Assembly (NCBI GenBank): GCA_018376905.1
Contig: JAHAAK010000004.1
Location: 1-64,000 of the forward strand
Source: Collinsella sp.
GTDB lineage: Bacteria > Actinomycetota > Coriobacteriia > Coriobacteriales > Coriobacteriaceae
Length of the DNA stretch: 64,000 nucleotides
Direction: 5' to 3'
Shown: positions 1 through 7,608 of the stretch, piece after piece
How the letters are laid out: each line of letters opens with the position of its first letter
How positions within the stretch are numbered: position 1 is the stretch's first letter
Translations under genes and position numbers: made by a program
Notes under the pieces: generated by a model
Told to the model about the DNA's origin: nothing
Seen by the model: only the letters and a program-made list of their open reading frames with translations
The model's database searches: none

Positions 1-90
1 GGCCGTGCGCGGGCGCCCGGTCGGCGGCCCGTTCTGGGCGCGCCTCAATCGTAGCCCGAGACGGTCCCGGGCTGACAATTTCGACTGTAA

Positions 91-130
91 TGGACGTTCC
101 TTTTGTGCCGGCACTTTGGGACACTCCTTG
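91..130. repeat. short interspersed intergenic repeat, copy 1
   Basis: The core GGACGTTCCTTTTGTGCCGG followed by ACACTCCTTG recurs at 54845-54880 and 61587-61625 with few changes. It lies between genes each time. Its role is unknown; it looks like a dispersed REP-like element. The rest of positions 1-285 holds no gene I can support. Confidence 0.6.
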
Positions 131-285
131 TCAGAAGAGTGATGCAAGGTGCTCGTCCTTTACTTTACTGAGATAAAGTGAACGTGTAGATTCGTAACCC
201 ACTCGCAACCGTTCTATGGCACGATATTGAACGAATGTATGTGTATGCTATGCGCCCGAGCCTTTCGGGCAGAGTGGGAGACAGT

Positions 286-2586
286 ATGGTTAAGCTGTAC
301 GAGGACGGCATCTACCTGCGTAACGGCAGCGAGGTTGTGCCTGAGGCCGAGGCTGCCGAGCGCGGTATTACGCAGACGCCCGAGGATGCCAGGCGCGGCA
401 CCATCGCGTATTCGATTCTCCAGGCACACAATACGTCCGGCGACCCCGAAGCGCTCAAGATTCGCTTCGACGCCATGGCGAGCCACGACATCACCTTTGT
501 CGGCATTATCCAGACGGCGCGTGCCTCGGGCATGGAGCAGTTCCCGCTGCCCTACGTGCTTACCAACTGCCATAACTCGCTGTGTGCCGTGGGTGGCACC
601 ATCAACGAGGACGACCATGTCTTTGGCCTTTCCGCGGCCAAGAAGTACGGCGGCATCTTCGTCCCGCCGCACATCGCCGTCATCCACTCCTTTATGCGCG
701 AAAACTTTGCCGGTTGCGGCAAGATGATCTTGGGTTCCGACTCGCACACCCGCTACGGCGCTCTGGGCACCATGGCCGTGGGCGAGGGAGGCGGCGAGCT
801 GGCAAAGCAGCTGCTGAGCGACACCTACGATGTCGCCTATCCCGGCGTCGTCGCCATCTACCTCACGGGCGCCCCGCGCCCCGGCGTTGGCCCGCACGAC
901 GTGGCGCTCGCCATCATCCGTGCTGTCTTTGCCAAGGGCTACGTCAAGAACAAGGTCATGGAGTTTGTGGGCCCGGGCATCGCGAGCATGACGACCGACT
1001 ACCGCAACGGCGTCGATGTCATGACCACCGAGACCACCTGCCTGTCGAGCATCTGGGCCACCGACGAGGACACGCGCGCGTTTCTGACCATGCACGGCCG
1101 CGGCGACGACTACCGCGAGCTCAAGCCCGCCGATGTCGCCTACTACGACGGCTGCGTCGAGGTCGATCTGTCGAGCATCAAGCCCATGATCGCGCTGCCG
1201 TTCCATCCTTCCAACGGCTTTGAGATCGACGAGCTCAACGAGAACCTCGAGGACATCCTGCACGAGGTGGAGCTCGAGGCCGCCAAGATCGGCGAGGGCA
1301 AGACGCACTTTAGCCTGCTCGACAAGATCGTCGACGGCAAGCTGCATGTGCAGCAGGGCGTTATCGCCGGCTGCTCGGGCGGCAACTATGACTCCGTGGT
1401 CCAGGCTGCCCGCGTGCTCAAGGGCGCCAACACCGGCTGCGGCGAGTTCTCGCTGTCGGTCTATCCCACGAGCCAGCCCGTGGCGCTCGAACTTACGCGC
1501 CGTGGCTATATCTACGACCTTATGGAGGCCGGTGCGATCGTGCGCACGGCGTTCTGCGGTCCGTGCTTTGGCGCTGGCGACACGCCCGCCAACAACGGGC
1601 TGTCCATCCGCCACACCACGCGCAACTTCCCCAACCGCGAGGGTTCCAAGCCGGGCAATGGCCAGCTGAGCGCCGTGGCCCTGATGGACGCCCGCTCCAT
1701 TGCGGCGACGGCTGCCAACGGCGGCGTCCTGACGCCGGCGACCGACCTGCCCGAGGAGACTTGGGACGAGGCCTGCGAGTACACCTTTGACGACGCGCCG
1801 TACAAAAAGCGCGTGTACTGGGGCTTTGGCAAGGCGGAGCCCGCCGACGAGCTGGTCGAGGGCCCCAACATCAAGCCGTGGCCCGCGATGGAGCCGCTCG
1901 GCGACGATATCCTGCTCAAGGTGTGCTCCAAGATCATGGACCCGGTCACTACGACCGATGAGCTCATTCCCTCGGGCGAGACGAGCTCCTTCCGCTCCAA
2001 CCCGCTGGGTCTGGCCGAGTTTACGCTGAGCCGCCGCGACCCGGCATACGTGGGTCGCTCCAAGGAGGTCGACGCCGTGGAGAAGCGCCGCGTGGCCGGC
2101 GAGGCCACGGGCGACCTGGCGGCGCTCAATGCCGAGCTTGCCGGTGTGTTTGAGGCGCTGACCGGCGCGGGCGTCGCGGCCGATGCCAAGGCGACCGAGT
2201 TTGGCTCCATGCTCTATGCCAAGAAGCCCGGTGACGGTTCTGCCCGCGAGCAGGCCGCGAGCTGCCAGCGCGTAATTGGCGGCCTGGCCAACATCGTCCA
2301 CGAGTACGCCACCAAGCGCTATCGCTCCAACGTGATGAACTGGGGCATGGTGCCCTTCCAGATGGAGGCCGAGCCCAGCTTTGAGGTGGGCGACTACGTC
2401 TTTGTGCCGGGTATCCGCGCCGCGCTCGATGGCGACCTGAAGGGCATCGCCGCCTACGTGGTGCGCGCCGATGGTGCGGTCGAGCAGATTGAGCTCTACA
2501 TTGCCGATATGACGGCAGAGGAGCGTGCCATCGTCAAGGCTGGCTGCCTGATCAACTACAACAAGTTCAAGGCCGCTGCCGAGTAA
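286..2586 (+). CDS. aconitase-family hydratase
   Basis: A 766-residue member of the aconitase/isopropylmalate isomerase superfamily, predicted to be a cytosolic [4Fe-4S] hydro-lyase. The signature GSDSHTRYGALGTMAVGEGG lies near residue 150. Cluster-ligand cysteines are visible in the TGCGEF segment and in AFCGPCFGAGD, followed by the substrate-binding run NFPNREGSKPGNGQ. The domain order (large Fe-S part, then a C-terminal swivel domain) is collinear with aconitase, but the length and sequence are closer to the uncharacterised hydratase group (YbhJ-like) than to housekeeping aconitase. I chose ATG 286 because GTGGGAG lies just upstream; an in-frame ATG at 235 would add 17 unlikely residues. 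The exact substrate is not deducible. Confidence 0.88.
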   Translation: MVKLYEDGIYLRNGSEVVPEAEAAERGITQTPEDARRGTIAYSILQAHNTSGDPEALKIRFDAMASHDITFVGIIQTARASGMEQFPLPYVLTNCHNSLCAVGGTINEDDHVFGLSAAKKYGGIFVPPHIAVIHSFMRENFAGCGKMILGSDSHTRYGALGTMAVGEGGGELAKQLLSDTYDVAYPGVVAIYLTGAPRPGVGPHDVALAIIRAVFAKGYVKNKVMEFVGPGIASMTTDYRNGVDVMTTETTCLSSIWATDEDTRAFLTMHGRGDDYRELKPADVAYYDGCVEVDLSSIKPMIALPFHPSNGFEIDELNENLEDILHEVELEAAKIGEGKTHFSLLDKIVDGKLHVQQGVIAGCSGGNYDSVVQAARVLKGANTGCGEFSLSVYPTSQPVALELTRRGYIYDLMEAGAIVRTAFCGPCFGAGDTPANNGLSIRHTTRNFPNREGSKPGNGQLSAVALMDARSIAATAANGGVLTPATDLPEETWDEACEYTFDDAPYKKRVYWGFGKAEPADELVEGPNIKPWPAMEPLGDDILLKVCSKIMDPVTTTDELIPSGETSSFRSNPLGLAEFTLSRRDPAYVGRSKEVDAVEKRRVAGEATGDLAALNAELAGVFEALTGAGVAADAKATEFGSMLYAKKPGDGSAREQAASCQRVIGGLANIVHEYATKRYRSNVMNWGMVPFQMEAEPSFEVGDYVFVPGIRAALDGDLKGIAAYVVRADGAVEQIELYIADMTAEERAIVKAGCLINYNKFKAAAE

Positions 2587-2605
2587 CGCACTTAATTGTC
2601 CGCAC

Positions 2606-2671
2606 GGGGCTTACCCTTTCCCGCTCGCTCACGCGCTTCGCGAGGGTCGCGTTCGGGAAAGGGTAAGCCCC
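2606..2671. terminator. long perfect hairpin after the hydratase gene
   Basis: Arms of 18 bp (GGGGCTTACCCTTTCCCG and its exact complement at 2654-2671) enclose a 30-nt GC-rich loop. No U-run follows, so it may be a REP-like palindrome or a structure protecting the mRNA end rather than a classical intrinsic terminator. Confidence 0.6.
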
Positions 2672-2689
2672 GGGCTACATTTCCGCGTT

Positions 2690-2784
2690 CTCGTCGGGTC
2701 TTGAGGGGCGCTAAAAATAAACTTGCTTGATGCCGCCTCTTTTTATTGGGGCGGCTTCTTTTTGGACCACCACAAAGGTGCCTG
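2690..2784 (+). repeat. duplicated terminator block, copy 1
   Basis: This block runs from CGTTCTCGTCGGGTCTTGAG to the ACAAAGGTGCCTGTC segment and contains an intrinsic terminator at 2732-2764 (GCCGCC, loop, GGCGGC, T-rich tail). A near-identical block lies at 3812-3915. The two copies bracket the minus-strand gene at 2797-3444, so that gene may have been inserted into, or duplicated with, the terminator. Confidence 0.75.
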
Positions 2785-2796
2785 TCCGGCGGGTTC

Positions 2797-3444
2797 TTAT
2801 TTCGATGGGGTCCAGGTTATTTCATCGTCAAATAGCCAAGTGCGTGACGAGCCACTGTTGCGCGCTGTCTGCGGATCGGGCTCGCAAGTTTGTTCGTAGG
2901 CATCTTCGGTACACCGATCCATAAAATCGACGACTGCCGTCTGGTCGCCCTCCATGACGTAGATTACGTCGCCATCCGAGATATAGACCCCCGGTCCTTC
3001 ATTGTCCACGTAGCCGGGGTCGTATGAGACGTTGCACAATCTGCTCCCGTTTGCCGCATCGAGCTCAAGGGTCGAATAATACCCGCCAACCATTTGGCCA
3101 TTCTTGGCTCGATATATTGCGGCGCCGTACCATCGCTTAAACGTCTTGCCTTTGAGTAAACTGGTTGCCTTGCCGATAAGCTGCTCATCTTGGGTATAGC
3201 GCGTGGCTCCAAGTTCGATTCGGGGATAGTTACTGACCCCAAGCGCTGCGGGCGTACCGTCGAAATCGACGGTGATTGAATCGGGTTTGATGATATCGGT
3301 GAGGATTTCGATGGGGTAGCTTACGGTTTCAACCGCCGCCTGCGTTGCCGAGGCAGGGAGAAATGCGAGATAGATAATGCCTACGCCGACTGCGGTAATT
3401 GCAAACGCTAAGACGAGCAGGCCGATATAGGTGGAGCGTTTCAC
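2797..3444 (-). CDS. membrane-anchored hypothetical protein
   Basis: No family recognised. The 215-residue product has a basic start (KRS), one hydrophobic segment at about residues 5-30 (GLLVLAFAITAVGVGIIYLAF) that would act as a signal anchor, and an extracytoplasmic domain of about 180 residues rich in Asp, Tyr and Gly. Two cysteines near the C-terminus could form a disulfide. The start is set at GTG 3444 because GAGAGGTG sits 6-7 nt before it; a GTG at 3453 would overlap that ribosome site. The gene is lower in GC than its neighbours and stands alone between the two duplicated terminator blocks, which suggests acquisition. Confidence 0.6.
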   Translation of the reverse strand: MKRSTYIGLLVLAFAITAVGVGIIYLAFLPASATQAAVETVSYPIEILTDIIKPDSITVDFDGTPAALGVSNYPRIELGATRYTQDEQLIGKATSLLKGKTFKRWYGAAIYRAKNGQMVGGYYSTLELDAANGSRLCNVSYDPGYVDNEGPGVYISDGDVIYVMEGDQTAVVDFMDRCTEDAYEQTCEPDPQTARNSGSSRTWLFDDEITWTPSK

Positions 3445-3811
3445 GGTGGGCACCTCTCATGTAATATGCAATCATTAAGATAAATGATACAAGCTTACGA
3501 CAATATTCAAAAGAAAGCGATCGTTCGAAATGACGGGGCGAAAAGGCCCTATTGGGCTTCGATTTGACCTCTAATAGAAGTATTTGCCCCACTCATTCTG
3601 GGCGTGAGGTCAATAATTGAGTCCACGAGTTTTGAGCGATACTCTTCTCACTAAACTCACTATTTTCACTATAAGCACTATAAATACGATAGGGGGACGA
3701 CGAGAACAATGTGACGTGCGATAGCTAAGCCGTTTAAGCCGGACTTTGACCTTGAATCTCTGCCTCTATCTGTGCGAACGGGCTATTGTCGGTTCTCGAT
3801 TCCATCGCTGC

Positions 3812-3929
3812 GTTCTCGTTGGGTCTTGAGGGACGCTAAGAAATGGACTTGCTTGATGCCGCCTCTGTTATCGGGGCGGCTTCTTTTTGTCGAAAACCGC
3901 CACAAAGGGGACAGGCGCTTTTGTGGCGG
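3812..3929 (+). repeat. duplicated terminator block, copy 2, with REP-like hairpin
   Basis: This is the second copy of the 2690-2784 block, including the terminator GCCGCC/GGCGGC with T-run at 3858-3889. It runs into a perfect hairpin at 3897-3929 (CCGCCACAAA and its complement TTTGTGGCGG) around GGGGACAGGCGC. The first copy has only the left half of this motif. Confidence 0.7.
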
Positions 3930-3942
3930 CTCGATTTGTCTT

Positions 3943-4156
3943 AATCTGTAACACCTTGGCCGCTAAAAGTGGGCCTGGTGTTACAGATTTAGATTTTCGA
4001 TTCGGGTGTCTTCTGTTCGTCTCGATTTGTAACAGATAGAGCTCTATTTGCCGAGTAGATGTTACAGATTGAGACAAACGGGTGCCGCTGAACAATTCGT
4101 CTCGATCTGTAACATCTGGAGCCAGAAACGGTCGATAGATGTTACAGATTGAGACA
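3943..4156. repeat. three consecutive palindromes containing TGTTACAGAT
   Basis: Three imperfect inverted repeats follow one another: 3943-3989 (13-bp perfect arms AATCTGTAACACC), 4019-4075 and 4099-4156 (18-bp arms with one mismatch). All share the half-site TGTTACAGAT, and units two and three share flanking GTCTCGAT. Spacing is about 80 bp. They are not CRISPR, because each unit is itself a hairpin and the intervening sequence is not of spacer type. They could be multiple operator sites or a mobile palindrome family. The remainder of the 3445-4332 gap shows no gene. Confidence 0.75.
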
Positions 4157-4217
4157 ATCGGGCGTCGGGGATACAGTGGACCGACGTCTCAGTACCCTAT
4201 CTCTTAATCACTCAGAA

Positions 4218-4255
4218 AATCTTATATATAGAGACTTAGATTTGTGTATAAGATT
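4218..4255. promoter_or_regulatory. candidate operator upstream of clpB
   Basis: Perfect 9-bp inverted repeat AATCTTATA ... TATAAGATT separated by 20 nt, in an AT-rich stretch about 80-115 bp before the clpB start. It overlaps plausible promoter hexamers. It does not match the HspR HAIR (CTTGAGT-N7-ACTCAAG) or CIRCE consensus, so the cognate regulator is unknown. Confidence 0.5.
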
Positions 4256-4293
4256 GCGCAAAGCTGGCAACAATACTTCTCGAACAACGTGAA

Positions 4294-4311
4294 GCCGCCC
4301 CGTAGGGCGGC
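4294..4311 (+). promoter_or_regulatory. 5' UTR hairpin before the clpB ribosome site
   Basis: GCCGCCC-CGTA-GGGCGGC forms a tight 7-bp hairpin ending about 10 nt before the AGAGAGGTG ribosome site. It could affect clpB translation or mRNA stability. A temperature-sensing role is speculative. Confidence 0.45.
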
Positions 4312-4332
4312 CACCCCAAGAGAGGTGATTCC

Positions 4333-6960
4333 ATGAGAATCGATAAGCTAGCAATGACGTCGCGCGAGGCGCTGCAGACCGCCATGAGTACGGCTGCCGA
4401 CGCGCAGGCCGGCGCGGTGGAACCGATTCACCTGCTGTCCGCCCTGCTCGGTGCCGGTGAGCGCAATATCTCCGTGATCATCGAGCGCATCGGTGCCGAC
4501 CCGGCCCAGCTCGCACGCTCCACGCAGGATGCCATCGACCACGCGCCCAAGGTTTCGGGCGAGGGCCAGCAGATGGGTCTTTCCAATGAGCTCGTCCGCG
4601 TCATCGAGAAGGCCGAGAAGAAAGCCACCAAGATGGGCGACAGTTTTGTGGTGACCGAGCATCTGCTGATGGCGCTTGCCGAGGACAAGGGCGAGGCCGG
4701 CCGCGTTCTGCGCGATGCCGGCGTGACCAAGGAGCGCATCGAGCAGGTCTACGAGGAGCTACGTGGCGATGACCGCGTGACGTCTGCCGAGGACAAGACC
4801 CAGTTTGAGGCGCTGGAGCAGTACGGTCGCAACATCTGCGACCTCGCCCGCGCCGGCAAGCTCGACCCGGTCATCGGCCGTACCGATGAGATTCGCCGCA
4901 CCATCCAGGTCCTGTCCCGTCGCACCAAGAACAACCCCGTGCTCATTGGTGAGCCGGGCGTCGGTAAAACGGCCATCGTCGAGGGCATCGCCCAGCGTAT
5001 CGTGGCCGGCGACGTGCCGAGCACCCTGCGCGACCGCGACCTCATCGAGCTCGACATGAGCGCGCTGGTCGCCGGCGCCAAGTACCGCGGTGAGTTCGAG
5101 GACCGCTTGAAGGCCGTGCTCAAGGAGGTGCAAAAATCGGAAGGCAAGGTCATCCTGTTCATCGATGAGCTCCACACCATCGTGGGCGCGGGTGCCACCG
5201 AGGGCTCCATGGACGCCGGCAACATCCTGAAGCCGGCGCTCGCCCGTGGCGACCTGCATGCGATCGGCGCGACCACGCTCGACGAATACCGCAAGTACAT
5301 CGAGAAGGACGCGGCGCTCGCCCGTCGTTTCCAGACCGTGATGGTCTCCGAGCCTACCGTTGAGGACACCATCTCGATCCTGCGTGGCCTCAAGGAGAAG
5401 TACGAGATCTTCCACGGCGTACACATCACCGATAGCGCGCTCGTGGCCGCCGCCGACCTTTCCGACCGCTACATCGCCGACCGTTTCCTGCCCGACAAGG
5501 CCATCGACCTGGTCGATGAGGCCGCAAGCCGCCTGCGCATGGAGCTCGACAGCATGCCGGTCGAGATCGACGCCACCACGCGTCAGCTCACCCAGCTGCA
5601 GATCGAGGAGCAGGCACTCATGAAGGAGACCGATGACGCCTCCAAGGAGCGTCTGGAGGCCCTACGTCAGGAGATCGCCGAGGTCCAGGAAAAGCTCAAC
5701 GTGCAAAAGGCCGGCTGGCTCAACCAAAAGAACGCCATCGACCACGTGCAGGAGCTCAAGGGCCGGCTCGACGAGGCCAAGAGCGAAGAGGAGCGTGCAA
5801 CGCGCAACGGCGACCTGGGCCGTGCGTCCGAGCTGCGCTTCTCCGTGATTCCGGGCCTGCAGCAGCAGATTCAGGATTCCGAGGCCGCGCTCGAGGCACA
5901 AAAGCAGCAGGACGGCGAGGGCCTCAACGAACAGGTGACCTCCGATGAGATCGCCGAGGTTGTGAGCGCCTGGACCGGCGTGCCTGTGTCCAAGATGATG
6001 CAGGGCGAGCTCGACAAGTTGAAGGGCCTGGAGGGCGAGCTGCATAAGCGCGTCATCGGTCAGGACGAGGCCGTCTCCGCCGTTGCCGCGGCCGTGCGCC
6101 GCAGCCGTGCGGGTCTCTCCGATCCGGACAAGCCCATCGGCAGCTTCTTCTTCCTGGGCCCCACCGGCGTGGGTAAGACCGAGCTCGCCAAGGCGCTTGC
6201 CGAGTGCCTGTTCGACGACGAGCGCGCACTCGTGCGTATCGACATGTCCGAGTACATGGAGAAGTTCAGCGTCCAGCGTCTGATCGGTGCGCCCCCGGGA
6301 TACGTGGGTTACGACGAGGGCGGCCAGCTCACCGAGGCCGTGCGCCGTCGTCCCTACTCCGTGATCTTGCTCGACGAGATGGAGAAGGCCCATCCGGATG
6401 TCTTTAACGTGCTGTTGCAGGTGCTCGACGACGGCCGTCTGACCGATGGCCAGGGTCGCCAGGTGTCCTTCAAGAACACGATTATCATCATGACGTCTAA
6501 CGTGGGCTCCAAGGCTATCGCCGAGCTTTCGGGCAAGGACGAGGAGGAGATGCGCCATCAGGTCGACGCCGCCATGGCTCAGACCTTCCGCCCCGAGTTC
6601 CTCAACCGTATCGACGACATCGTGGTGTTCCATCCGCTCGGCATGGCGCAGATCGAGAAGATCGTCGACATCCAGCTTGCCGACGTCCGCGCGCGTCTGG
6701 CCAAGGAGCGCATGACGCTTGCCATCACCCCGGCGGCCAAGCAGATGCTCGCCGTGGGCGGCCTGGACCCGGTCTTTGGCGCCCGTCCGCTCAAGCGTCT
6801 GGTCCAGCGCGAGGTCGTGGACGCCATCGCCGCCGCCATCATCGACGGCACGGTGCGCGAGGGCGATCAGGTGACGGTCGATGTCGATAAGGACGGCGGC
6901 TTTACCGTCGTGTGCGATAACACGCCGGCGGCCACCTACGAGGTCCCCGATGCCGAGTAG
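4333..6960 (+). CDS. clpB: ATP-dependent disaggregase ClpB
   Basis: An 875-residue Hsp100 chaperone that works with DnaK/DnaJ/GrpE to pull polypeptides out of aggregates by hexameric ATP-driven threading in the cytosol. In order: a Clp N-terminal repeat domain (residues 1-150), NBD1 with Walker A GEPGVGKT near 207, the coiled-coil middle domain (about 400-530), NBD2 with Walker A GPTGVGKT near 609 and Walker B ILLDEMEKA, and a C-terminal small domain. Length is normal for ClpB, and the middle domain excludes ClpA. ATG 4333 is preceded by AGAGAGGTG. It is monocistronic, ended by a strong terminator, and a 38-bp inverted repeat upstream suggests stress control. Confidence 0.97.
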   Translation: MRIDKLAMTSREALQTAMSTAADAQAGAVEPIHLLSALLGAGERNISVIIERIGADPAQLARSTQDAIDHAPKVSGEGQQMGLSNELVRVIEKAEKKATKMGDSFVVTEHLLMALAEDKGEAGRVLRDAGVTKERIEQVYEELRGDDRVTSAEDKTQFEALEQYGRNICDLARAGKLDPVIGRTDEIRRTIQVLSRRTKNNPVLIGEPGVGKTAIVEGIAQRIVAGDVPSTLRDRDLIELDMSALVAGAKYRGEFEDRLKAVLKEVQKSEGKVILFIDELHTIVGAGATEGSMDAGNILKPALARGDLHAIGATTLDEYRKYIEKDAALARRFQTVMVSEPTVEDTISILRGLKEKYEIFHGVHITDSALVAAADLSDRYIADRFLPDKAIDLVDEAASRLRMELDSMPVEIDATTRQLTQLQIEEQALMKETDDASKERLEALRQEIAEVQEKLNVQKAGWLNQKNAIDHVQELKGRLDEAKSEEERATRNGDLGRASELRFSVIPGLQQQIQDSEAALEAQKQQDGEGLNEQVTSDEIAEVVSAWTGVPVSKMMQGELDKLKGLEGELHKRVIGQDEAVSAVAAAVRRSRAGLSDPDKPIGSFFFLGPTGVGKTELAKALAECLFDDERALVRIDMSEYMEKFSVQRLIGAPPGYVGYDEGGQLTEAVRRRPYSVILLDEMEKAHPDVFNVLLQVLDDGRLTDGQGRQVSFKNTIIIMTSNVGSKAIAELSGKDEEEMRHQVDAAMAQTFRPEFLNRIDDIVVFHPLGMAQIEKIVDIQLADVRARLAKERMTLAITPAAKQMLAVGGLDPVFGARPLKRLVQREVVDAIAAAIIDGTVREGDQVTVDVDKDGGFTVVCDNTPAATYEVPDAE

Positions 6961-7007
6961 ATTTTTGGGACATGCCTTAAAATCTGCCAGCCGTTTCTAA
7001 ACGCCAA

Positions 7008-7042
7008 GGGCGGCGGATCCAATTGGGTCCGCCGCCCTTTTT
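7008..7042 (+). terminator. intrinsic terminator of clpB
   Basis: GGGCGGCGGATCC pairs with GGGTCCGCCGCCC across a short AATT loop, followed by TTTTT. It lies 48 nt after the clpB stop codon. Confidence 0.9.
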
Positions 7043-7092
7043 CGTGCGACAATCGATGTTGTTGAACGGATGCGATGCAAGGAGATATGCAG

Positions 7093-7287
7093 ATGAAAGA
7101 CGAGATCAAGACAAGCGCGCCGGCGACCGATGCCGCACCCGCCGCACCCAAGCCTGCGCCCAAGCCGGCGCCCAAGCCGCGCGACCCCTACATCCGTGCC
7201 GAGAACGAGGACGACGACGGCTACGATCCCTACAGCGATCGCCGCCCCGAGCGCGAGCCGATGTTCGAAGCCGACCCGTGGCGCTGA
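7093..7287 (+). CDS. small Pro/Ala-rich acidic protein
   Basis: A 64-residue protein with no recognised domain. It starts MKDEIK, has an Ala-Pro-Lys low-complexity tract (APKPAPKPAPKP) in the first half and an acidic Asp/Glu/Tyr tail ending EADPWR. No membrane segment or signal peptide. ATG 7093 is favoured because AAGGAG lies 9 nt upstream; ATG 7087 is too close. Translation of codons on this strand is consistent with the local GC bias. It is likely intrinsically disordered. Function unknown. Confidence 0.55.
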   Translation: MKDEIKTSAPATDAAPAAPKPAPKPAPKPRDPYIRAENEDDDGYDPYSDRRPEREPMFEADPWR

Positions 7288-7311
7288 GTGCCACCCAAAA
7301 GGCCACCAATA

Positions 7312-7378
7312 AGTTGCGGCGAAATAGGGATTGTTTTGCGGTTTGACCAGCAAAAACAGTCCCTATTTCGCCGCAACT
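7312..7378. repeat. long inverted repeat, REP-like
   Basis: Perfect 19-bp arms AGTTGCGGCGAAATAGGGA at 7312-7330 and 7360-7378, with partial pairing continuing inward (TGTTTT against AAAACA). A second shorter inverted repeat, GCAGTCAA/TTGACTGC, follows at 7406-7438. The 7288-7540 gap holds no gene. These elements may terminate transcription from both sides. Confidence 0.75.
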
Positions 7379-7540
7379 GCGTTAGGGATTTTTCTGCAGG
7401 GGAGGGCAGTCAAAAAAGCCCCGTCCCAAATTGACTGCTCGGGGAGTCGCATTCGAGCTCGGTTGTCCTCTTAGCCACTCGATATCCTTCGGAGCAATAA
7501 CGGTGATAAAACTTGCTTAAGTGTTAATCAAGCTACACAC

Positions 7541-7600
7541 AATCTTGCTCTCTAATTAATCAAGAATCAGTATAATTTTGATTAGCTAGAGAGCAAGATT
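7541..7600. promoter_or_regulatory. promoter enclosed by a 23-bp inverted repeat
   Basis: Arms at 7541-7563 and 7578-7600 match at 21 of 23 positions; the outer 14 bp (AATCTTGCTCTCTA and its complement) are perfect. The loop contains TATAAT at 7571-7576. The right arm ends immediately before the GGAG ribosome site of the gene at 7609. A diverged partial copy (AACTTGC...GTTAATCAAG) lies at 7510-7532. The arrangement suggests autoregulation at DNA or RNA level. Confidence 0.7.
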
Positions 7601-7608
7601 GGAGAATC

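Noticed and set aside
214..2301. 695-codon open frame antisense to the hydratase gene
   Set aside because: Shadow of a high-GC coding region; no ribosome site, low-complexity composition, and the plus strand encodes a clear aconitase-family protein.
3943..4156. Possible CRISPR array
   Set aside because: Only three units, each an imperfect hairpin with internal variation and no uniform spacers or cas genes.
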